Part shown: piece by piece, positions 45,701 through 57,916 of the stretch
Position numbering within the stretch: the stretch's first letter is position 1
Layout of the letters: each line of letters begins with the position of its first letter
From: Saksenaea vasiformis B4078
Lineage: Eukaryota; Mucoromycota; Mucoromycetes; Mucorales; Saksenaeaceae
Assembly (NCBI GenBank): GCA_000697055.1
Contig: JNDT01001541.1
Span: 1 to 64,000, forward strand
Length of the DNA stretch: 64,000 nucleotides
Direction: 5' to 3'
The notes under the pieces: generated by a model
What the model was told of the DNA's origin: nothing
The model's database searches: none
The model's input: only the letters and a program-made list of their open reading frames with translations
Made by a program: the position numbers and the translations under genes

Positions 45701-48700
45701 GCGACGCCAGCATTTCTCTATTAGCAGCAGCAAAATCCGCTGTCATTCCGATGAGACGACTAAATCGGCATACAGAGGTCCATTTCTGGATACGCGCCTC
45801 CTCTAGTGCTCTCGATGCATCAAATTGTTCTTTTAACAGCTTTTCGATGTCTCTATCGATGTATGTCAATAGGACAGACCTCACTTCCTGGCAAAGTTTC
45901 CTCCTTCTGTCGAAAGATGTTTTCCACAATGCCTCTGGCGCAATCTGCGACCAGATGTCCGCCAAATCCCTGCGAATATCCGCCCCGCTTCCAGAGGTTG
46001 GCAGAGGCCAGTTGTTCGCATCACGGACATGACTGATTCGCGGTTGGTGTTGATCAATTCGTTCAGTCCGTTGCTGATAGTCATCGTAATTGATAATAGG
46101 TAACATCCTAATCCCTGTCTCGGAAAACAAGGTAGACGCCAGCTTTCTGTAAGCAGCGGACTGTCTTGCTAACGTTGCGTTTGCTGTTCGCGACGGTCTC
46201 CTCGCTGTTTCGTTATCTATTCGTCTAGCGTAAGTATTCAAATTTCCGCAGGAGAAAAAGTCATACATCTGATACCAATCCATTGTCTCCATGCTTCTTC
46301 CACAGTATTAGCTCGCGAGACGCCTGCTGTCAGCGCGCTGGTATATCTTGGTGGCACACAAGTAGCCATAATCGTCGCATCAGCTTCGACAATTTTTGAT
46401 CGATAGGTCCAGAGAGCAGCTAGCTTGGATTCGGCGTCAAATAGAATTCTTTCTGCATGGACAACCTGTCGTCGATGGGGATCATTCACACTGGGTCTAA
46501 TTGTATTCACAGCCTGCTTCTCCCTCAACGCGTCCTCCACCTTATGGCTTCCTAAACGTAATAGTTCGGGAATGCTTCCGGTAACATTGCCGAGAATACT
46601 GTCAAGCGTCGCTTCCGTTCGCGTTAGAAGAAGTATCGGCTGAAAACATTGCCCAGAGACTAACGATTGGTAGATAAGCTGGACTAGCTTGCTAGCTAGG
46701 AAAGTTTTCCCCGTGCCAGGGGCACCAGCAATAACGGCGACCCGATGACTGAGGGCATGACGCACAGCCTTGATTTGACTGTGGGATAGCTTGTAGGGCG
46801 ACTGTCTCGGTCTGTGCGGTGCAGTTGCGAGCTTAGGCGGTGGCAAACGCGGCCAATTGCTCCCTGCAACTTCTACTTTGTATGGACGATTTGATGCCGC
46901 CAAAATGCATGCGATATCGATATCCCGAGATTCCAAATAATCTGGTATAGTGACTCTTTGTCTTCCCTCAATGTGTGATCCGCTTTTATCGAGATAGTTC
47001 GTTGTTGCTAATAGCCGTGGGACCAGAGAAGAAGAGAAATTTCTTTCTTCAAATTCTAAGGCTTCTCCGCGTAGCCAGGAGAGAGTAGACATGATCGAGG
47101 CACCGTTTGCATAGGTTGCTACCAGCGTGTATGTGGACGACCATTGGAGATTGAGAATATCTTGAAAGTTCATATGCACCGCGATCATACGAGACGATAT
47201 TGGATCCGAAGCATTGGCTTCCTTGGACGATGCAGAATGGACAATCACACCAGTAATGATCTTACCCGCCACATCAATCAAGTATTTGCGTTTATCGGCT
47301 GATGTATCAGGGCATTCAGGGATAAGTGCCACGACAGAACCTTCACGTAGATCCAAATTATCGTGACTAGGTATATGTCTTTCTTCTTCAAAACTGAATA
47401 CGATCGCAGGATCCGTGAACGTCACTGTCAAAGTCGTGCCATAGATGCGTAAGCTATTACAAATGATCCACGGTTCTCCTGTAGATGTTCCGGTTGTTTT
47501 CCCGGTGACATAATGCTCAAACGCACATCGAATATTTCCACATAGCTCTTCTCGTAATAGCAAATAATGGACCATGAGATAAGCTAGTAAGCCATCGTTG
47601 GGCCAGGAGCCGGATATATTGTCCGTATATTTTTCCGCAAGTCTGCTACCTTTGCAATTGTTAGCAGTCGTTTTCTTGCTGATCACTTCCCGTACCTTTT
47701 TTATCCTCAAAAGCAAGCTGTCGGGCTACATCTCCACCACTCGGTAATGGGGGTAGCGTATTACTAATGTCCTTCCCTTGACCCATCCAATTAATGTCCT
47801 GCTCTGACAGGTTGTCATCATACAATCCGTCGTCATTATCAAGCCATGTGTTCGTTGTTTCCCGCTGTTTTTGAATCATAGATAGTTTGTCGAAAAGTCC
47901 CTTAATCGTCTGAATTTCTGCAGATAAAAACGTGTTGTTGATCTGCTTAAACCGAGTGTCAAGGAACCGAATTGGTATACTTTCCACCATCTCTGAACAG
48001 TTAACGGAAACCTTGAGAAACAGCTCCAGAAGCGATATCAGCTCATTTGGTGTCTGTACGTAGGATTGAATGTACAAGTATAAAACTGGTAGAAATGCAG
48101 AGAAATTTGATTGCAGGATCGTGACCAGTCGACCTGAATTCCCCGACATTTCCGTCCGATCTTGCTCTTGCTTCCAAGCAAAATTAATAGCTTTGATAAG
48201 TTTCTTAATCGTTCGAGGACTTAGGTAGGGCGCTTGTCTTAACAAATGCTCCAGAAATTTTTGAAGTTTAGATACAGTATGCTTTCCGTAGAAGTTTCTC
48301 GTGATAGAGTCGAGGAAGCGGAAGGCCTTCATGTCCTCTTCGATATGCATAGGTGCAAATTGGCCTGTAGGTGACTGAGACATAGGCACTCCAGGGTAAG
48401 GCGAAGGAGCACCATAATATCCATACGTTCCTTGCAAACGTGGATCCACGGGGCCCATCGGACTAGGCTGAAACACCGGTCCTGCGGGTTGTTGCCAAAC
48501 GGCACGCCCTTGGAAATTGTTATGAATGGATGAAGAGACATCGAAAGGTGTTTGTGACCCATCCCCGAGCATCGTGTTGGATACATCTGGCGAAGTCGCG
48601 GACCATGAAGGAACTTTTTTCGATGCTACCTTAGCCCAGCTGACATTTCCCGTGCCATCATCTATTGACGATGCAGACGATGTGGATTGCAATGTCTCTG

Positions 48701-49497
48701 TTTGCCGTTGTGGTGTCCTTTCCGTTATCTTTTCAAACTCTGCCTCTGACATCCAAGTAGATCCTTTGCTTTTTTCCCTCCTCTCATTCTTTAATTTTAA
48801 ATTAACACCTGACGTCCACATCTGTGTAGCTTCCTCACGAATATCTTCAAATTTCGCTGATGCAGGTGCAAACTTGACATATTCGTCGTCATCGTCATTT
48901 GTATCCCGGTACTGATTTAATGTTTGATTCGTAGATTCCTCTATTGATCGGTACACTTTTTCGTGTATTTGCTCGTTTGATATCGTTTTTCCTGTGCTTG
49001 TTTCGTCAAATATTGCCTCTGGCCTACTGCTGTCACATATTGGCAATTGAGCTTCAAAGCCATATTATCACAGTACCTCTGTGTCTTAAATTCATTCCAA
49101 GCAGGATCTGCACCAGCAATTTTAGTGGAAGATTCACGTCTCGGTGGAAATCTCCCTTGAGAAAAGCCAGGTGGAGCTATATCGTCCATGGCTACAACGT
49201 CATGGCGGCCACCATTCACCGCACGTATATTGATTACTGCTCCAGACTTGGTGACAGCACTTCCAGTGCTGGATCGAGAAGAGTCAGCCTGTCCTTGTGC
49301 AGGGGTGCCGTCCCGTTTGGTTCGTACCATTCGGAAAAGGTTGAGACAATCTCTGTGGGTGCCAGTTTCCATAAATCGTTTGTCTGAATGTTCCAATGAG
49401 AGCTGGTCTCAGAAACTGCGGTATTGTGACTTAAATTTGCAAATCGTGTGCCACGACCACCTTCCTTAGAAAGAAAAGACATGCCCAATTCTTGCAT
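42793..49497 (-). CDS. ZNFX1-like SF1 RNA helicase with NFX1-type zinc fingers and RZ finger
   Basis: About 16 exons join in phase to roughly 1,950 residues. Large exons are 49497-49348, 49288-49077, 49023-47696, 47649-46276 and 46216-44846; small zinc-finger exons follow down to 42793. Order: a low-complexity N-terminus, a helical region (SRNFYGKHTVSKL-like, about 48.3 kb), then a Upf1-type helicase with Walker A GAPGTGKT and Walker B VVIVDEASS, then many NFX1-type Cys/His repeats (LPCGHETYGVC, LPCGHVQSVKC, LSCGHKTRARC, LECGHPCAQE). The C-terminus has WFVCENQHPYFIGDCGG then CPQCGAVIGG, the RZ-type finger known from ZNFX1 and RNF213. Homologues act in small-RNA pathways (C. elegans ZNFX-1, S. 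pombe Hrr1) or antiviral sensing; that role here is inference. The first two introns are the least certain part of the model. Confidence 0.9.
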
Positions 49498-49499
49498 TA

Positions 49500-49845
49500 T
49501 CGACCAAGAGCACTGATAAACTAGTTTCCGAGAGAAAAATCATGGACGCGACGTAAATATGTGGGTGCAATATAACAATGCATAAATGGTTCTTTAAGGA
49601 GCAATTGTGCTGGGGAGATTGACTTTGACGACATAGGACACAGTTTACTAAGATACATTACTCCCATTAACCGACCGAACCGTCCTGGCCGTGGCACCGC
49701 CTGTTTTTCACCATCAGGCAAGCAAATTCTGTCGCCAATTCCTATGGTAATGATTGACTGCATGTCCAATTTCTTCTTTAGCGGAAGCTTGGCCCTTAAT
49801 GGAGGCATAATTTATTTAGAGAAGTGTAAAAGATCGCTTAAATAA
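49500..49845 (-). repeat. Dispersed repeat R, copy 5, just upstream of the ZNFX1-like gene
   Basis: On the minus strand it reads CTCTAAATAAATTATGCCTCC, AGGGCCAAGC, AAGAAATTGGACATGCAGTCA, in line with the start of copy 1 at 37065. Only this copy keeps a 95-codon open frame (MPPLRAKLPLKKKLDMQSI...). It ends within a few tens of bases of the start codon of the ZNFX1-like gene, so it may supply promoter or 5'UTR sequence. Confidence 0.5.
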
Positions 49846-50381
49846 ACATTAAAACTAGATTGACGACATCAGCTGCCATTCGATACTAAATTAACGTCGC
49901 TTCAGCACAGCCTCATAGCAATGTGTCTCCTTAGGTTTTTGATGAATGCTTTATATTCATTCGTATTTCTTTGATCGTTAGCTACGCTTCGACTGCACAC
50001 CTGGCTTCCTCAGTGCTTCATTACCGCGGTTACTGTGGCTAAGAATAATGAAATCACGCGCAATCAAGAGAAGGCAACATAAAGGTTGCACAGAAAGATA
50101 ACAAATCCTGCATTTGAGACCAACACAACATGGAAGAGCATGACACGTAAACCTTTGCATTCGACAATATGGATAGATCTGCTTTCTATCTCAAATGGTT
50201 TTGGAAGCGACGCAAAATAATTGAGAATTCTGTATTTCAGACGACTGGAATTGGTACTCATTTCATTCTAACGGACTGTTCGTAAATGAAGAATGAAAAC
50301 AATAAAAAAAGAAAAGAAAAGTATCTACATGTACCAACATCATGGGAAAACAAAATTGCTCCGGGATGAGTGCACTCAACC
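49846..50381. other. Intergenic, no gene seen
   Basis: Spacer between the repeat R copy upstream of the ZNFX1-like gene and the 3' end of the LRR gene. No feature recognised. Confidence 0.45.
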
Positions 50382-52470
50382 TCAAACCGTCCCACTACGA
50401 TCTCTTGTGAAACGTGAACGAAGATGAGCCAAACCAGCTGGGAACACTCCTTTCACCGGCACTTTGGTAGGTCGCACTGTTGATTCTCTTTGTGAATTAA
50501 CGTCTATTCGTTCAGGAATCGTGATGCTAGATGAAGCAAATCCATCTACCCACTGACGACTTGAGACCTGCTCATAGTCGTCACTCCTTCCATCGTCCTC
50601 TTGCTGTGTCTCACTTATTTGAGAGGATCCATCGAGAGCGGCATTATTTTCACCTTCCACTAACTGCTGATGGAGGGCCATGCTACTCTGTGATCGAGAA
50701 AGGTTCGATTTCGGCGGTGATAAAAAGTCTGCGATTCTTCTTGTAACGGATGCACTGGAAGATGCACGTTGCCTCATCCTTCGAGGGGCTAACGGTGAGG
50801 ATGATCGACGTGTTGTCGATGATAAGGATGGACGCGGCTCGATTAATGCGGGAAGAACAGGTTGATTCTTCAGCAAGTGGATGGGGATTGTAGCTGAAAC
50901 GTTGTCAAGGCTGTCCGCAAAGGAGTCGGATCTAGGTAACACAAGCGAAGATAGTGAGTCGGATCTTCGAGAAAGTTGTGGTGAGGAAGATGGCCAGATA
51001 GATATTGTAGGCATAGCTGACAGAGAATGCTGACTGTCTGAATGACTTATGCTCCTATTGATTGGCTTTGATGCTTGTTCAAACTCATCGGAATCCATCA
51101 GCTTCTGCTTATTGTTGGACATTTTAACGACCGCTGTTGAGGCTAAGCTAGAAAACATGGCCATGATCCTGTCCTCATTGTCGCTCCAATGGGCAGAGCA
51201 TAGCGTATAGCTCAATGCCACAGTCTGTCTTGCTGTTCTTTGGATGAAGCGTCCGCGCGTCACATACGAATCGAAATAGGGCCCACCACAAAAGGAGCAA
51301 ACCTGTCTACGAGCAAAGTACTTTTTGAGGTATTCTGGGGAGTCGGTGGGAATTTGAAGCTCATGTCGTACGGCTAAGCGTGCACAGACCTCAACTAAAG
51401 AGGGTGGATCATGCTGTAAGTCATATTCAAATTCGGTCACAAATTCGCAATGGTCTGCCATCAGCTTGCGCAATGACTTCACTGTGGCGATCTCGGCTGG
51501 GAGTGATTTTAAGGGGTTGTGAGAGACGTTCAAAACAAGTAAACTGGGGAGGTGTGCAAGTTCCCTCGGGATCTCTGTCAATTTGTTGTTGTTGAGAATG
51601 ATCGTTTTAAGCTCTGACAATAAACCAATGGATGACGGAAGACTCGTGATGTTGTTGTTATTGAGATAAAATTTCTCTAGTTTAGACAAGAAAGCGATTG
51701 TGTCCGGAACGCTTTCCAGTTGGTTGTGTGACATATTCAGAACACGCATCTTGTTCAGGTATCCGACTTCCGGAGGTAGGCTAGTCATCTGATTCCGGGA
51801 TCTAATACAGATAATCAGCATAAGGAAATGTAAGCACTGATCACCCCACTTACAGGTTAAGTTCGGTGAGATTGTCCAGGTGGCCAATACTCCGGCTAAG
51901 CTTTACAAGCAGTTTTCCGGACAGATCCATCGCTTTCGAAGGGCTGGTTAGCCGTCTAGGCCTTCGCGAACGGGGAATCACGTCGCCAACGGTAACCCGG
52001 TCCAGATTCCCATCACGGTAATCGTCGATCATCTGCTCTTTCGGGAAGCTCGGTTGAACGCTTCCATTCTTCTCTGAGTTTTCTTGAGAGTTATAGTGAA
52101 CAACGTCTGGGTAATAGGTTTCATCGATGTATGCCAAATCCTTTTCTAAGCCCCGCCGTATCAGCGACAAGCGTTTGTTTCGGCGACAGTACTGACACTC
52201 TTCATCAATCATGGTAGTTGCCACGATAGTTTCAGAGCCGTCTGAGGTTGGCATTGCAGTGCTGCTGCTGATGGGGGATCCTTTTCGACTTGCAGCACAA
52301 TTGTTTTGGCAAACAATTTCCAGTTTGTAAAGATGGGGGTTTGCTAGAACAAAGTCCTTCGTTGGCTTGCCTTCATCGAACACCTGTTCTGCCAAGCGTT
52401 CCTCGCTATCTGTTCTGTTGATATATGCGATGGTGAGAGGTGCATCGAGCTTGCTAGTATGTTGCCCCAT
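50382..52470 (-). CDS. Leucine-rich-repeat protein with N-myristoylation-type start and Cys motif
   Basis: Two exons (52470-51854 and 51801-50382) join in phase to 678 residues. The start MGQHTSKL fits an N-myristoylation site, suggesting membrane attachment. About six LRRs of the SHOC2 type follow at roughly 182-320 (LTELNLSRNQMTSLPPEV, VLNMSHNQLESVP, FYLNNNNITSLP, IILNNNKLTEIP, VLNVSHNPLKSLP). A CSFCGGPYFDSYVTRGRF motif about 60 residues later suggests a small metal-binding or Cys-based module. The C-terminal third is rich in Ser and basic residues and probably disordered, a likely phosphorylation target. Such fungal LRR proteins can act as signalling scaffolds (for example Sog2 of the RAM pathway), but orthology cannot be set by eye. 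Confidence 0.88.
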
Positions 52471-53689
52471 GCTAAAGCCGTCTCATGGAATACTGGGAGG
52501 AGAACAGAAGAACCTGGGGAAAGGGATATGTCCCGAAATAAAGTTTGCGACTGCCGGGACGGCGACTCGCCCCGCCACCTTTTTTTCGACGCCAAAATCT
52601 TGGCTATTCCATGACACAAAAGTTGGTGCTATAACGTTTATAAACAGCGTTTGAAAAACACAACTCAATCCTTCCCTCCCTTTTCTAGCGAGAGTGCCCT
52701 CTATGTACCGTTATAGTCTAAGTTTTGCGGATGTGATAAAATGAAGATGAGCGGTGATATGATCGTAAGAATCCTAAAGTCAAGGGGTTGATCCGTAAAA
52801 ATCTGTTATTAGGAACAGCTTGCTAAGAATGTTTAGGTAATAGAAGTCTCCTTGCTACAAGATCCTCCCACACCATAAGCAATGGTAATCACACCTTCCA
52901 TAACATGTACAGTACCTTGATGAAAAATTGGATCCTTGCTATAAAGGTCACAGCTTTTTGCCACAGTTCTTTCGAAGTTTACGGGTTAACGTCTCTTTAT
53001 TTATGTATGGCCCGCACTGCGATACTAAACACAAAAATGTCATATTCTCCGAATATTCGCAGATTCTTCAGAGATACTATTAGCCGCTGGGTAAGATAAT
53101 AAGCACCCCCCTCCTTCTGTGTATTCTCCTTGCGCTGATTGACGTCGTTAGAGAGGAATGATATATCCATGTGTATGCTTGGGGAAAGGTTCATGCCCCT
53201 GACTCTCGTAATGTCAAAAACTTGACTTCTAATTCCAAACAGAAGCCGCTCAATTCATAAAGCAAATGCCACGACGAAAAGTGAATTTATAAACCTAATT
53301 GCCGTAGAAATTGTTCAACTTCGAAATACGTATATTGGTCATCTTTTCCTTGATGTCTCAGGCGCAGCTCTGCTTCAGGGTGCCATTTTAAATCTCCGAC
53401 ATGGATCCAAAGTTCCCGCGATCTGGGAAAAGAGCAGTTGAAACAGAGGGAAAATGCTGAGACTTCTGACTCTGGTACCTGAATATCGTACCGCTATCGC
53501 AGGCCCTCGTGTTAAAACCGTATTTGTAGTTTTTCTCTTTGGAATTTCATGTGAGGACCGAAGGTTAATTTCTATTTTTATTTACTCGAGTATTAGACAT
53601 GACAGAGAAGAAGGCTAATGCATAACAAAAAGACCGTCCGTAACGTGCTGTTCATTCTTTAAGGTCATTGGATCCAATTTCCTGGCAAT
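52471..53689. other. Intergenic, no gene seen
   Basis: Upstream region of the LRR gene. No gene, RNA or repeat recognised. Confidence 0.45.
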
Positions 53690-53905
53690 GAATAGGACGT
53701 CCAGTATCATGCGCAAGGATCACAACGACGCGTTACACGGGTCACAACCGTCCGATTAAAATTTGGCTGGGTCACGGGCAGAGCCACGGCGCCCCAGGCG
53801 AAGATACACCGGTACGTACTGGGATTGACTATGCATGCAGGATTACTCATCTCTTTTGGTCTATTGTTTAGACTCGGTCGTTGTGGGTTATATGACATGT
53901 CGTAG
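53690..53905 (-). repeat. Dispersed repeat R, copy 4 (partial)
   Basis: Inverted and partial. On the minus strand GAGTCTAAACAATAGACC, ATGAGTAATCC and ATAGTCAATCCCAGTACGTA line up with GAGTCTGAACAGTAGACAAA, ATGAGGAATCC and ATAGTCGATCCCAGTACGTA of copy 1. The first half of the repeat is missing. Confidence 0.6.
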
Positions 53906-54153
53906 TGCACCTAGAATTGGATAGTTGTGTACAGTTACAGATCAAATGGTAATCGGGGTTAACGTATTAACAAATATAATGACCTTCCTCTTTGTATACG
54001 ATTATATATCGCGAACACAAATTTATACAGCTTTGTATATAAGGGATCTAATGGTTAAAAAGCACAGGGAAAGTTTACTATTAAAAAAACACACACTAGA
54101 AGACCGAAATCATGTAAAAAGTAGACAGTAGGATCTAATAAAGTCAGCTTTTT

Positions 54154-54290
54154 CTTAGGAGCCATACCAAAAACCGGAGCCATACCAGAAACCGGAGCCA
54201 TACCAAATTCCTGGCCCGGAGATCAATAAGGCGTTTGTGGTAGTTTCTGGCGGGTGTGCGGTTGTGCAAGGTATGGCTCCTAGGAGATCT
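54154..54290. repeat. 18-bp minisatellite with inverted partner
   Basis: Three units of the form GGAGCCATACCAAAAACC at about 54159-54213, and the inverse GGTATGGCTCCTAGGAG at about 54272-54287. TAGGAGCCATACC and GGTATGGCTCCTA can pair to a hairpin with a loop of about 100 nt. Confidence 0.7.
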
Positions 54291-54440
54291 GGTGCGGCAG
54301 CTGGCATTGGCTAGGACCACAGCTTCGGCTGCTAAGCTCATTTTAACTTCCTTCATCTAATATCATTTTGAACCCCTTCAGTATTTTAGCAATAATTTAT
54401 TGATGTATTGATATATGGGTAAGTACACTAATGAAATAAA

Positions 54441-55846
54441 CTAGTACGTATTCTGCAAAGGTTTTCCACTTGTTGTGGAGATCTGGATAGAGTGGAGGCT
54501 TTCAGTATCATCGTTTGGTTTTGAAAGATACGCTTGAATTTTTGACTCTGCTGCCGGTTCGCGGTCATCAAACGTCATTTCCGCTGTCATTTCTGCTTGT
54601 GTCTTGTTGTATTTGCCGTCGTCATTGCCCTTAGCACCACCACTGCCTTTTGAAGTAGTGACCTGGATTGAAAAGTAGGATGAGACAAATTTTTTTTGAC
54701 GTATTAAACGCGTTACATACCCAGTGAACTGTAACAACGTTGACCTGGTAAAAGAAAGAATAGTGTGTGTGTCAGAATATGGAAACAATCAAGGATCTAA
54801 ATTACCGTCACATCAACTGTGCACATGGTTAAACAGACTAAACCACGTTCGTGACCTTGGGTATACACGACAACAAACACATTTGCAAAGGAGACCAGAA
54901 GACACACTACTGAGGCAACGAAGGTATGACGTGCTAAACGATAGAGTCGTGAGCGTTTCCAGTCGACTCTGGAGTTACGGCCCACGCTCATGAGAGGACG
55001 CATAAATAGCCAGGTAAGATATAAATTAAATATCTAACGGTGGGAATTGTTAGCTCTCGCATAAAGAAATAAACAATCAAAAAAACCTACAAAATCATAC
55101 ACCTAGTATCAAGTAAATATTAGTTGTGATTTTTCAAGCGGAAGACTGTAACTAACCATCAGAGGAATACTGGCAATCGGTTGTAATCCGATGGTACATT
55201 TTCCATCTTCTTCAAGATAAATATTTCTGAAAGAAAGCTAGTGGATAATATAGTTAGTGTCACACTTATAGCACAGCTCTGGTAGTGGTTACCATAAGAA
55301 TAAAAATGATCACGTAGGGACACAGCAACACAATATGAAATCGGTATTGACATGTCTTAAGCCGGGTAGTCTTGACAGCTGTCACCAAGTGGACACGTTC
55401 AATAAGCCTGGGGAATATACGCATGGTAAGTTGCGATGCCCAAACAACGTTCTGTCAACTATGTAGCTTTACCAGGCATAAATAGCAACTTTACTTCCAG
55501 CATAAAAAATGTCACAGGTAAGCATGCCAAGAGTACAAGAAACAATGTTATCTAACATGAACTTGGTTAATTCGTCGTGGTTATCATGATTCATTTTCAT
55601 ACTGTTATTGGTTGACACCACAACGACCGAGGTGGTGGAAAATGCCCACGATAAGAAATAAAGCAAAATAACAAGAGCACGACCATAGTTCATGGATTTG
55701 AACTGTTCACCATGTGTCTTGATGCCTAGAGCCACGGCCAAAACTGTGATGCACGACAGAGAAACAATTTCAGACATAATTTCTAATGCATCTGGACCCA
55801 CAACGCCAAGTGGGATCATGAACGCCGTTGTTGTCGCGTTATCCAT
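54441..55846 (-). CDS. Multi-pass membrane protein, fungal seven-helix-like orphan
   Basis: Seven exons join in phase: 55846-55473, 55407-55293, 55237-55157, 55102-55091, 55033-54806, 54744-54721 and 54662-54441, giving 351 residues. Hydrophobic segments occur at about 28-42, 55-80, 95-124, 140-162, 180-210 and 235-280, consistent with six or seven spans. Segments such as PLMVYDFIFNLYLTWLF and VCLLVSFANVFVVVYTQG are the most membrane-like. The tail after residue 290 is hydrophilic and acidic, ending GKPLQNTY. Two exons are only 12 nt (VYDF) and 24 nt (VNVVTVHW) long. The overall pattern recalls a fungal family of seven-span proteins of unknown function; I see no rhodopsin Lys or classical GPCR motif, so function is open. 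Confidence 0.75.
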
Positions 55847-57916
55847 GAATCAAAAGAAAAAGAAGCTGAAGAGAAGAAGTGAGAAAAAAGATCGATACAG
55901 TTGCGTCGGTCGAGATATGGTTTGTATCGTCGGGATAAAGTTCATGGGGTTTTGTGGCTCAATATTCTATTCTCTCAGTTTTGTTCTTGTACGGCCGCTT
56001 TCGCCAAGTAATAACCAGCCATCAATCCTGGTCTTTTAACGCCCCCCTTTTTTTAGGCATAAAATTAAAGTGGGTCCTTCCCTCCTCTGTGTAATATTGG
56101 CTGGAATACCGAATGCGGTAAGCTAAAATAAACATCCCTCAATAGGTTTTCTTTGTTAATCTGGTGTCATTGCTTTGGAATATAAACATGGCACATCTAT
56201 GAGTTACTCTTTACGCGAAGTATTCTTTGTCGGGCCATATTACTAAACTATAAAATCCAGTTCGGGGAACATGTGTAGACCCCTTTCCTAAACGTTGCAT
56301 CTCGCTTCACGACGTGGTACAAGTGCCTATGTCAAATGGCAGATCCCTTTTTTTCCTTGTGATTTTGCCGCATTTTATGATCTCTTCAGGATTGGTAACA
56401 CTGGAAAAAGAGAAATCATATATATTTTAAGGCATACTCATGTGGAAGGACATAGTGGGCGTACATACGGAAACTGAAACGTGGAAAGTTAACATTCTAT
56501 GAAGATGCAATAAGTAAACTGCGGTCATTTCCTACAGTTGAAATATCAAATGTTCAAATTGTACATTATTAATCAGATGCTTCCTTGTGAAGCTAGCTTC
56601 GCTTGTGTGCATCCCGATTTCTCCAATTTCCCTTTAAACCACATAGGCCGTCATCGACAATGCTCAACTATGGTCTGCTCAATGTACCGAATGCTCTTCT
56701 TGTATTTTTGTCTCTATTCAGACGATATCACCGTTTGCACTTTCGTACAGCATAAAGAGATTTTCCGAAGAGACCTAAACGTTCATCGGTCTTTCTCCAT
56801 AACATGCGACATTCATATACGTTCATCATGAAACAGCGTTCTTTCTTTTTGTTGTAATATTTGCCAGGCGCACTCAGGTAACTGAGTAAATACCTTTTAA
56901 TGAAGAGGGACTCAGCTCTTTTGTAGACGTTAATGAGTTTTCTTCTTTGTTCAGCATGAAATCACTTTCGCGTACTTTCCTCTGTATTTGAACCCATACT
57001 TCATTTATTACCTTCACAACGCTTTGCGTAACGTTGCGAAAACTATGCGTGATTACTGGAGTATTTCCTGTCGTCGGAGTCAGGTTTGCGTAGAGGTAAC
57101 ACTTACAGGGCACAATAAATTCATGGCCGAGCAAGGGGTGATCGAATCTGAGATCTGTTCCTCCTCCGCAGATCGAGATTATGTGTCGGATTGAGTGAGA
57201 TGTTCCATATTGTACTATACGTCTTCCTCTCGTATCTGAACCGTTGGAGAGAGGGAATTGCAGTACTTATTAAGGTTGATATGTCTCCTTGGGAGTTACT
57301 AAGAGCAAAGCGTAAAGTCTCGTTTTTTTAAGCAGTATGCTTTGGAGAAAAGTGCCTATGGTTACCCTTTTCGAGATTAAGCAATCAGCATATTGGAGGG
57401 AAGTATCTGAAAGCTTTGCTCTAAGCTTCCTTTTCGGTCGATGGGTGGTAGAAATCGTCAAAATCTCGAAAGCTTTTTCTTAGATGACTGTGGACATGGC
57501 TGAACCGTATGCTTGTTACTTTATGCGCAAGGAATAGTAAACGACGGCACTCATGACCTTCCGTTGCTGCACGGAATCCGAGAAGACTACTTTGTAGACG
57601 GAACCGACCAACCGCTGCGTCACGTTTGAACAATATTCCTTTTCTGTTCTTTTGTTAGCGTCTCCATCCCAAGCTACGTCTGGACGAGTCATTGAACGAT
57701 CGTTAATATTGAACAATGGGCCAAAGCGAACTCGGGATCCCATCCTTTTGTTAACCTCGAGCTAGCTCGGCACAATGAACTTCTACTTCGAGAGTCTGTT
57801 CTTTGTTGAGTCAGGATAGAAGCAATGCATGATATCCAAGCGAGCTCTGATTCTAAACTAGGCTTTTTTTTTACCATCTCAATCGACATTTCTTTATATA
57901 ATTAGTGTAAGATACA
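55847..57916. other. Intergenic, no gene recognised
   Basis: About 2 kb. A minus-strand frame at 57743-57516 (MGSRVRFGPLFNINDRSMTR) and its neighbour at 57889 look slightly protein-like, but have no recognisable family and no clear splice partners. I would not call a gene. Confidence 0.4.

Noticed and set aside
49521..49808. Frame MPPLRAKLPLKKK as the N-terminal exon of the ZNFX1-like gene
   Set aside because: The DNA matches dispersed repeat R, found at four other places without this gene, so it is more likely a repeat upstream of the gene than its first exon.
57516..57889. A short gene upstream of the 57.9-kb gene's 3' end
   Set aside because: Two frames look mildly protein-like, but there is no family match, no clear start and no splice link.
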